A stretch of 10,067 nt of DNA from Actinomycetes bacterium (GTDB lineage: Bacteria > Actinomycetota > Actinomycetes > Mycobacteriales > Micromonosporaceae), in contig JAEZGP010000578.1 of the NCBI GenBank assembly GCA_023437285.1, forward strand, positions 1 through 10,067, in the 5' to 3' direction. The translations under genes and the position numbers were made by a program. The notes beneath the pieces are model-generated. The model was not told the origin of the DNA. It searched no databases and was given only the letters and a program-made list of their open reading frames with translations. Of the stretch, positions 1 to 5,148 are shown piece by piece (the stretch's first letter is position 1; every line of letters begins with the position of its first letter).

Positions 1-130
1 CGCGTGCCCGCGTCCGTCGGGCCCGGCAGGGGCCCGCCGCCGCGGCCAAGCGGTACCAGGAAGCGGGTCCCGGCCGCCTGGGCATGACAGGACCACTCAG
101 ATCCGTCTATCCCCGACTACGGTCGTCAAT
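1..130. other. upstream flank, no assignable gene
   Basis: This flank is very GC-rich and too short to assign. On the plus strand a reading frame open from base 1 stops at TGA 85-87 and could be the tail of an upstream gene. On the minus strand an ATG at 85-83 opens a frame running off the window, which would be a gene divergent from the regulator, an arrangement common for this regulator family. Neither peptide is recognisable and both are Arg/Pro/Ala-rich, as expected of random frames at this GC content. Confidence 0.3.
118..123 (+). promoter_or_regulatory. possible -10 element for a leaderless regulator transcript
   Basis: TACGGT at 118-123 fits the actinobacterial TANNNT -10 pattern and ends 7 bases before the ATG at 131. 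Transcription would then start at or next to the start codon. No Shine-Dalgarno-like sequence lies just upstream of that ATG, which agrees with a leaderless message. No convincing -35 hexamer is seen at the matching distance, so this is tentative. Confidence 0.3.
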
Positions 131-985
131 ATGGTCAGTGATCGATCTCAGCTCGCTGCGTTCCTCCGCTCCCGGCGTGACCGGCTCACGCCGCGGCAGG
201 CCGGCATCGTGCCGCTGCCCGGCGAGCGGCGGGTACCGGGCCTGCGCCGCGAGGAGCTGGCTCTGCTGGCCGGGGTCAGCGCCGATTACTACAGCCGCCT
301 CGAGCAGGGCCGCCAGGCGAACATCTCCCGTGAGGTGCTCGACGCGCTCGCCCGGGCGTTGCGCCTCAGCGACGTGGAGCGGGCTCACCTGTACGACCTC
401 GCCGCGCCCCACGCGGCCCGTGACCGGGCGCCCGTCGATCGCCCGCAGCGGCCGGACCCGGGGCTGTTGCGGGTGCTCAGCATGCTCGATCACGTCCCGG
501 CGCTGCTCATCGGCCGGCGTGGGACCGTGCTGGCCCGCAACGCGCTGTTCAGCGCCGTGTACGGGCACAGCTTGGATCCGGGTACGTCGTGGCCGCACTT
601 CTTGCTGCTGGACCCGGAGGCCCGGGAGCGCATCGACGACTGGGAGGGCGGTGCCCGGGCCATCATCGCCGGGATGCGGCGTGAGGCGGCCCGCTATCCG
701 CAGGACCGTCGCCTGCAACGCGACATTGAGCAGTTGCGCAGGGCCGACCCGGACGTCGAGCGCTGGTGGGGCGATCACCGGGTCGGCGAGTACTCGTCGG
801 GCCACCGGCGCATCCGCCACCCGGTCGCCGGCGTCCTGGACTTCGACGTCGAGCTGGTCGTCGCCCCGCGCGACGACAGTCAACACGTCGTCATCTACAC
901 CGTCGAGCCGCACTCGCCGACGGCGCGCACCCTGCCGCTGCTGGCCGCCTGGGGCTCCGACCGGGCGGAGGCCCGCAACTTCTGA
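131..985 (+). CDS. XRE-family transcriptional regulator with MmyB-like ligand-binding domain
   Basis: A cytoplasmic one-component DNA-binding regulator of 284 residues. Residues about 5-80 form the helix-turn-helix of this actinobacterial subfamily, with the hallmark stretches VPGLRREELALLAGVSADYY and SRLEQGR. Residues about 105-275 match the MmyB-like (PAS-related) C-terminal domain, which in characterised relatives binds small hydrophobic ligands. The length is normal for the family. The ATG at 131 is chosen because the family motif (AFLRSRRDRL) begins about eight residues in; it has no visible ribosome binding site, so translation may be leaderless. Members often sit next to, and repress, oxidoreductase genes. 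The gene lies 180 bases upstream of the redox/conservon gene run on the same strand, so it may control that run or an unseen upstream divergent gene. Family is confident; targets and ligand are unknown. Confidence 0.92.
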   Translation: MVSDRSQLAAFLRSRRDRLTPRQAGIVPLPGERRVPGLRREELALLAGVSADYYSRLEQGRQANISREVLDALARALRLSDVERAHLYDLAAPHAARDRAPVDRPQRPDPGLLRVLSMLDHVPALLIGRRGTVLARNALFSAVYGHSLDPGTSWPHFLLLDPEARERIDDWEGGARAIIAGMRREAARYPQDRRLQRDIEQLRRADPDVERWWGDHRVGEYSSGHRRIRHPVAGVLDFDVELVVAPRDDSQHVVIYTVEPHSPTARTLPLLAAWGSDRAEARNF

Positions 986-1165
986 GAGCAACGTCGTCCA
1001 AGGCAAGGCTCGACCGAACGGATCGGTATGCATTCACCATTCGTGCGAAACACCAGAAGCGAACCGGCGACCCGGTGGTCCAGTGGGTCGAACCCGGCAG
1101 CGGGATTCTCGGTGACTTCGCCCGTACGCCGGAAGAAGAGGCCGCGTGAGCGTGGCGGTGGCGTG
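986..1165. other. 180-base intergenic region before the redox/conservon gene run
   Basis: This is the only substantial non-coding gap after the regulator and is the natural place for the promoter of the downstream run. It is locally less GC-rich around 1020-1060. It contains an inverted repeat, ACCGA (1013-1017) and TCGGT (1023-1027), with a 5-base spacer, which could be an operator half-site pair. The heptamer ACGGATC at 1018-1024 recurs inverted (GATCCGT, 100-106) just upstream of the regulator gene. No good -35/-10 pair and no terminator hairpin with a T tract were found. Frames through the gap have mediocre third-position bias and look non-coding. Confidence 0.4.
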
Positions 1166-1915
1166 ATGTGGTCCGCCAGGGTTTTTACCGTCCTTCTGCT
1201 AGCGCTGTCGAGCCTTTTCTTCAACGTTTCGCAGGCCCATGCGCAGGGCGCCGGGCCGTCCCCTATCGACCCCGTTCGGGGTGATCTCGATACGGTCGAC
1301 CGGGAGACGCCGTGGGGGCCGTTGTCGCAGTACGACCGCAACCTTCTGATCAACGTGGCTTGGGCGAATCTCTGGGAAGGGCCGACCAGCGGCAAGATCG
1401 CCGACCGGTCGGCGAATCCGCGGGTTCAGGCGGTCGCCCGGCAGCTGATGCACGAACATCACGCTCTCGAAGAGGCGACCCAGGAAGTCGCTGATCAGCT
1501 CGATTTCACTCTTCCCGACCGGCCGAACCCCCTGCAGGAAGCCTGGATAAGCGACATCCTGGGAAGGACCGGCGGTGATGCCGACGCGGCGTGGGCGAAT
1601 ATCACCCGCCAGGCTCACGGCACCATATTCATGCTCATCTCGCAGGTGCGTGCGCAGACCCGCAATGACGTGATGCGGGCGTTCGCGCAGAAGGCGAACG
1701 AGACGGTGCAACGCCACATGACGTTGCTGGAGAGCACCGGTCTCGTACGGGCGAACGCTTTGTACGTCGGGTCCGCCGACATGGCCCCCCACCAGCCCAT
1801 GCCGGATCGAAACGAGATCCTGGCGGGGGTGGCGGCCGCACTCGCCGTCGCCGCTCTCACCGTCATGCTTGTCCGGGCGCTGGCGCGCTACGAGCCCCGG
1901 GCGGCATCCGAATGA
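1166..1915 (+). CDS. DUF4142 family protein, secreted with C-terminal membrane anchor
   Basis: A 249-residue protein predicted to sit outside the cytoplasmic membrane. Residues 1-26 look like a signal peptide: a short N-region, a hydrophobic core VLLLALSSLFF, and a cleavage site after AHA (24-26). The body, about 50-195, matches DUF4142, a ferritin-like helical-bundle family of unknown function. Histidines sit at family-type positions: the H96/H98/H99 cluster (MHEHHALEE) and H184 (QRHMTLLES). Residues 218-239 form a hydrophobic helix followed by a basic tail, so the domain should be outside and anchored at its C-terminus. ATG 1166 is chosen because it places the signal peptide correctly; GTG 1163 and GTG 1112 are in-frame alternatives, and the ribosome site is weak (GGCGGTGG). 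Third positions carry more A/T than in the following genes. Its stop overlaps the next start (ATGA, 1912-1915), implying translational coupling to the heme/ferredoxin protein. Metal or heme binding is only a possibility. Confidence 0.85.
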   Translation: MWSARVFTVLLLALSSLFFNVSQAHAQGAGPSPIDPVRGDLDTVDRETPWGPLSQYDRNLLINVAWANLWEGPTSGKIADRSANPRVQAVARQLMHEHHALEEATQEVADQLDFTLPDRPNPLQEAWISDILGRTGGDADAAWANITRQAHGTIFMLISQVRAQTRNDVMRAFAQKANETVQRHMTLLESTGLVRANALYVGSADMAPHQPMPDRNEILAGVAAALAVAALTVMLVRALARYEPRAASE

Positions 1916-2748
1916 CGACCGTCGACATTCTCGCTGCGGGCATCGACGGGCACGACTCCGGGGTCCGACAGGTGGCCGCGCTCACCGCCCGGCTGGCGTA
2001 CCTGCTGATGTGCCTGACCCTGTGCTGGGGCGTGCTGACCGCGACCGGTTGGGTCCGCCGGGCGACCGGGCACCAGGCGCTGCGCGGCGGGCACATGGTG
2101 CTGGCCGCGTTCACCCTGGCGATGGGCTGCACGCACGCCGTTTCGCTGGTCTTCCTCGACGAGAAGGTGATCTCCCGCCTGGGCCTGGTGGTTCCCTTCC
2201 TCAACGGACAGTGGCGGCACGCACTCGGCATCATCGCGTTGGACCTCATGCTCGCGATCGGCGTGACCGCCGGCCTGCACCGGCTCTTCCGCTACCGCAA
2301 CTGGCTGCGGTTCCACCAGCTCGCCTACGTCGCCATCGCGCTCGCCATGGTGCACTCGTGGGCCGGCGCGTGGGCCAACGCCGATATCGACATCTGGTGG
2401 ATGGGCGGGCTGACGGCCGCGGTGCCGGCGGTCGTCCTGACCGTCCTGCGGTTCGCGCCGCCGGCAACGCTGATCCGGGTCGGGCTGATCGACGGTGAGA
2501 CGGCCGCTCCGGTCCGTCTGGACCGGACGAACCCGGTCGAGATCAGCGTCGACAACCAGCGGTGCCACCGGTACGGCTTCTGCCAGACGGAGGCGCCGGA
2601 GATCTTCCAGCTCCGCGAGGACGGCCGCCTGCAGTACAAGCGCCATCCCGACCTCAGCCGTAACGAGCAGGTCTGGTCCGCGGCACGCGCGTGCCCGATG
2701 CGGGCGATACAGCTCAAGGGGGCCGAACTGAAAGCCGTCGAGAAATGA
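1912..2748 (+). CDS. ferric-reductase-like transmembrane heme protein fused to a ferredoxin domain
   Basis: A 278-residue membrane electron-transfer protein. Five hydrophobic helices lie at about 22-46, 60-81, 103-122, 133-153 and 162-183. Helices 2 and 4 carry histidine pairs H61/H75 (13 residues between) and H135/H148 (12 between), the two-heme pattern and spacing of the ferric reductase/NADPH oxidase family. Charges put the N-terminus outside and the C-terminus inside, giving an inner heme (H61/H135) and an outer heme (H75/H148). Residues about 208-270 are a single-cluster ferredoxin of the actinobacterial P450-partner type: C218, C224 (CHRYGFC) and C261-Pro. The position that holds a fourth cysteine in ordinary [4Fe-4S] ferredoxins is Y221. 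The usual fused FAD/NADPH domain of ferric reductases is absent; the next gene, overlapping by ATGA (2745-2748), supplies a separate flavin reductase. Probable role: passing electrons from cytosolic ferredoxin across the membrane. Acceptor unknown. Confidence 0.87.
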   Translation: MTTVDILAAGIDGHDSGVRQVAALTARLAYLLMCLTLCWGVLTATGWVRRATGHQALRGGHMVLAAFTLAMGCTHAVSLVFLDEKVISRLGLVVPFLNGQWRHALGIIALDLMLAIGVTAGLHRLFRYRNWLRFHQLAYVAIALAMVHSWAGAWANADIDIWWMGGLTAAVPAVVLTVLRFAPPATLIRVGLIDGETAAPVRLDRTNPVEISVDNQRCHRYGFCQTEAPEIFQLREDGRLQYKRHPDLSRNEQVWSAARACPMRAIQLKGAELKAVEK

Positions 2749-3998
2749 CCCGGATAGTCATCGTCGGTGCCGGACTCGCCGGCCTGCGGGCCGCGGAACG
2801 CCTGCGGGAACTCGGCCACCGCGACGAGATCGTCATCCTCAACGCCGAGGACTCCATGCCGTACCACCGGCCGGCGCTGTCCAAGCAGTTCCTCACCGGC
2901 GAAGCGAACGCCGCCGACCTGCGCATCGACCCGTTGGAGGAGCTGGACGCGGTGTGGCGGCTCGCCACCCCCGTGCACCGGCTCGATCCCGGGCGCCGGA
3001 TCCTGCACCTGCCCGGCGGCGAGGAACTCGGCTACGACGGGCTGATCATCGCGACCGGGGTGGAGGCCCGCCGGGTCAACGGCGGCCAACACGGCAATCC
3101 GCGCGTCGTCACCCTGCGTACGATCGCCGACGGCAAGCGGCTGCAACGCGCGCTGGCCGGCAACCGGTTGCCCGTAGTGGTGCTGGGCAGCGGCTTCACC
3201 GGCTGCGAGATCGCCTCCAGCCTGCGGCACATGTCGCGCGAGGTGACCCTGATCGGCCGGTCGAAGAGCCTGATGGCCGGCCTGCTCGGTCCGCGGTTGG
3301 GCAGCCAACTGGTGGAACTGCACCGGTACCACGGGGTGGATCTGGCGCTGGGCGCCGGCATCGAGGAATGGTCGCTGGGTTCGCGCAGCGTCACGGTACG
3401 GCTCAGCACCGGTCGGGTCATCGAGGCGGCGTGCGTTGTCGTCGCGGTCGGCTCGGTGCCGTCCATCGCGTGGCTGCGGGACTCCGGCGTACCGGTGGAC
3501 GAAGGGGTGCTGTGCGGGCCGACCTGCCACGTGGACGGCTTCGACGACATCGTGGCGGCCGGTGACGTCGCGCAGTGGCCCAACCTGCGCTTCGACCGGG
3601 CGCCCCGCCGCGTCGAGCACTGGACGAACGCCATCGAGATGGGGCGGGCCGCGGCCGAGAGCCTGCTCGCCGGCCGGGGCTCGGCGGCGCCGTTCATGCC
3701 CGTACCCCGGTTCTGGTCCGAGCAGCACGGCATGCGCATCCAGGCCGCCGGCGTGCCCGCACTCGGCGGCGACCGGGTCACCCTGCGCGAGCTGAGCACC
3801 GGTGGCCGGTCGGTGACCGGGTACGTACGCGCGGGGCGGCTGGTGGGCGTCGTCGGCTTCAACAGTTCCAACGCCGTCCTCGCGTACGGTGACGAACTGG
3901 CGCGGCAGGCGCCGCTCGCCGCCAACGAGACGCCGTCGCCGGCCCGGCGGTCGCGGCGCCTCTCCTTCACCGAAGCCGTACGGACGGCGAACCGATGA
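2745..3998 (+). CDS. FAD-dependent NAD(P)H:ferredoxin reductase
   Basis: A 417-residue cytosolic flavoprotein of the pyridine nucleotide-disulfide oxidoreductase family, most like the ferredoxin/putidaredoxin/rubredoxin reductases that feed single-cluster ferredoxins. The FAD-binding Rossmann motif is at 4-13 (IVIVGAGLAG). The conserved stretch PYHRPALSKQFL follows near residue 40. The NAD(P)H-binding motif GSGFTG is at 148-153, and the second FAD motif, AAGD, ends at D274. Length and domain order are normal. The start at 2745 is preferred over an in-frame ATG at 2691 because it gives an ATGA overlap with the upstream gene and places the Rossmann motif at the N-terminus. Its natural partner is the ferredoxin domain encoded immediately upstream. 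NADH versus NADPH preference cannot be decided by eye. Confidence 0.93.
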   Translation: MTRIVIVGAGLAGLRAAERLRELGHRDEIVILNAEDSMPYHRPALSKQFLTGEANAADLRIDPLEELDAVWRLATPVHRLDPGRRILHLPGGEELGYDGLIIATGVEARRVNGGQHGNPRVVTLRTIADGKRLQRALAGNRLPVVVLGSGFTGCEIASSLRHMSREVTLIGRSKSLMAGLLGPRLGSQLVELHRYHGVDLALGAGIEEWSLGSRSVTVRLSTGRVIEAACVVVAVGSVPSIAWLRDSGVPVDEGVLCGPTCHVDGFDDIVAAGDVAQWPNLRFDRAPRRVEHWTNAIEMGRAAAESLLAGRGSAAPFMPVPRFWSEQHGMRIQAAGVPALGGDRVTLRELSTGGRSVTGYVRAGRLVGVVGFNSSNAVLAYGDELARQAPLAANETPSPARRSRRLSFTEAVRTANR

Positions 3999-4444
3999 GG
4001 TATCTGCTCGGGGCCCTCATTCTGCTGCTCACCGCCGGTGCGGTCACGCTCCTGTCGAAACGGGACCCGGACGCCTCCGGGCCGGTCCACACCGACCGTC
4101 GGATCGTGTCCGCTCCGGCCACCGCTGCTCCGGCCCCGAGCCAGTCGACCCAGCCGTCTGCGGCGGGAGGTCCGGTCTCGGTCGGCTTCACCCTGCTGGA
4201 CGGCAAGCTCTATCTGGTCACGGCCAAGACCAGGAAAGCGGCCGAGCGGGTCGCGGCCCTCCGCCAGCCGGTCTTCACCTGCGGCGCCGAGGCCGGTCCG
4301 AAAGGCGATCTCGAGGCGTGGCCGATGCGCAACGCCGGCGGTGGCGGCGTCCTGCCCGGCGTCGCCGAAGACGGAACCCTCCTAACCGCACCCCACGACG
4401 GCAGTCCCGTGTCCTGCACGGTGCAGGACGGCGGACGCGGGTGA
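3995..4444 (+). CDS. small membrane-anchored extracytoplasmic protein with two cysteines, function unknown
   Basis: A 149-residue protein I do not recognise. Residues 3-20 form one hydrophobic helix with no lipobox, so it is probably an uncleaved anchor. Residues about 24-60 are a Pro/Ala/Ser/Thr-rich linker, typical of proteins crossing an actinobacterial cell wall. The remaining 90 residues form a small domain with only two cysteines, C96 (VFTCGAEA) and C141 (VSCTV), which could form a disulfide outside the cell. The start overlaps the reductase stop (ATGA, 3995-3998), so it should be translated with the redox genes. The context suggests an extracytoplasmic partner or electron/thiol acceptor of the heme/ferredoxin protein; that is inference. 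Good third-position bias supports it as a real gene. Confidence 0.72.
   Translation: MRYLLGALILLLTAGAVTLLSKRDPDASGPVHTDRRIVSAPATAAPAPSQSTQPSAAGGPVSVGFTLLDGKLYLVTAKTRKAAERVAALRQPVFTCGAEAGPKGDLEAWPMRNAGGGGVLPGVAEDGTLLTAPHDGSPVSCTVQDGGRG
4411..4429. repeat. 19-base perfect palindrome at the redox/conservon boundary
   Basis: GTCCTGCAC (4411-4419) and its exact reverse complement GTGCAGGAC (4421-4429) flank a single G at 4420. In RNA this would be an 8-bp GC-rich stem with a 3-base loop. It lies inside the last codons of the two-cysteine protein, and its centre is 44 bases before the DUF742 ATG. No T tract follows, so it is not a standard terminator. It could be an operator for a dimeric regulator, an attenuation or mRNA-processing hairpin, or chance. 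The inverted repeat is certain; its function is unknown. Confidence 0.6.
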
Positions 4445-4463
4445 CAACCAGTGGAGTACGCGT

Positions 4464-5126
4464 ATGAGTTCAGCAGATGACACCCGCCCCGAACACCCGG
4501 GCGGACGCCCGGTCGGATCCCGCTTCGGCGGCTGGTCGGACTACCAGGAGTGGGCTGAGCGCGATTTCCGCCCCCGCGACCCGGACGACGAGGTCGGTAC
4601 GCACCCACCCGCCGCCCTGGTCGTCGAGGTGCTGACCTACCTGTCGCCGATCTCCCTGCCGGATCTGGAACGGGCCGGCGCCGAGAGTGCCCGCTGCCAG
4701 ATCCATCCCGGCGGGGTCGACACCGACTCGGCCTGTGCCCGGGACGACATGATCGACATCCATCTGGACATCGACCTCGAGGCGTCGATGATCCGGCCCT
4801 ACGTGCGTACCGGCGGGCGGGTCGAGGCGGCACACCCGCTGGAGTTCGAGACGGTCCTCAGCTCGACCGGCCTGCACGAGAACTGGTCCGGGGAATCCGA
4901 ACTCGCCGGAGATCACCTGCAGCTGTGCGAGCACTGCGCGACGCCGCAGTCGGTGGCCGAGATCGCGGTTGCCCTGAACGCGCCCATCGGCGCGGTGAAA
5001 GTGCTGATCAGCGACGCGATCGACCAGGGCCTGCTGATGCTGCACGAGACGACTCCCATCTCCGACGGCCGGCCGCCGGTGGCGCTGCTCAAGCGCGTAC
5101 ACGCCAGCCTGGCGAAGCTCAGCTGA
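4464..5126 (+). CDS. conservon DUF742 protein (CvnC-like) with long N-terminal extension
   Basis: A 220-residue cytoplasmic protein. The C-terminal half is DUF742, the CvnC component of conservons, starting with the family signature RPYVRTGGR (111-119) and including the winged-helix-like segment PQSVAEIAVALNAPIGAVKV (161-180). DUF742 proteins are usually about 110-130 residues. Here a further 110 residues precede the domain, acidic and unrecognised, with cysteines C78 and C91. A CxxC pair, C155/C158 (LCEHC), starts the winged-helix segment. From memory of the family, C158 lies where a cysteine is common, while C155 is extra. GGAG at 4453-4456, 7 bases upstream, supports the ATG. In classical conservons this gene follows the Roadblock gene; here it is first, ahead of the kinase. 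It should assemble with the kinase, Roadblock protein and GTPase at the membrane. The cysteines suggest, but do not show, redox or metal sensitivity. Confidence 0.88.
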   Translation: MSSADDTRPEHPGGRPVGSRFGGWSDYQEWAERDFRPRDPDDEVGTHPPAALVVEVLTYLSPISLPDLERAGAESARCQIHPGGVDTDSACARDDMIDIHLDIDLEASMIRPYVRTGGRVEAAHPLEFETVLSSTGLHENWSGESELAGDHLQLCEHCATPQSVAEIAVALNAPIGAVKVLISDAIDQGLLMLHETTPISDGRPPVALLKRVHASLAKLS

Positions 5127-5138
5127 CCGGACCGTCGC

Positions 5139-5143
5139 AGGAG
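5139..5143 (+). promoter_or_regulatory. ribosome binding site that sets the cvnA start
   Basis: AGGAG at 5139-5143 lies 5 bases before GTG 5149. A second in-frame GTG at 5143 overlaps this AGGAG and so cannot use it, which makes 5149 the better start. Confidence 0.75.
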
Positions 5144-5148
5144 TGACT

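Noticed and set aside
18..35. GGGCC/GGCCC inverted repeat near the left edge as a terminator
   Set aside because: Short stem, no T tract, and such repeats are common by chance in sequence this GC-rich.
1..85. Possible divergent gene starting at ATG 85-83 on the minus strand
   Set aside because: Only 28 codons are visible, Arg/Ala/Pro-rich, with no motif and no clear ribosome site; it cannot be supported from this window.
1082..1102. GGGTCGAACCC stretch resembling a tRNA T-arm, hence possible tRNA or attachment site
   Set aside because: The stem-loop geometry is wrong for a T-arm, and no acceptor, D-arm or anticodon arm can be drawn around it.
1021..1149. Possible small protein ending in RTPEEEAA just before the DUF4142 gene
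   Set aside because: No good start codon with a ribosome site, weak codon bias and no family resemblance; probably non-coding leader.
1028..1165. Upstream in-frame ATG (1028) that would extend the DUF4142 protein by 46 residues
   Set aside because: It would bury the signal peptide behind a basic, Ser/Pro-rich segment, has no ribosome binding site, and the third-position bias there is poor.
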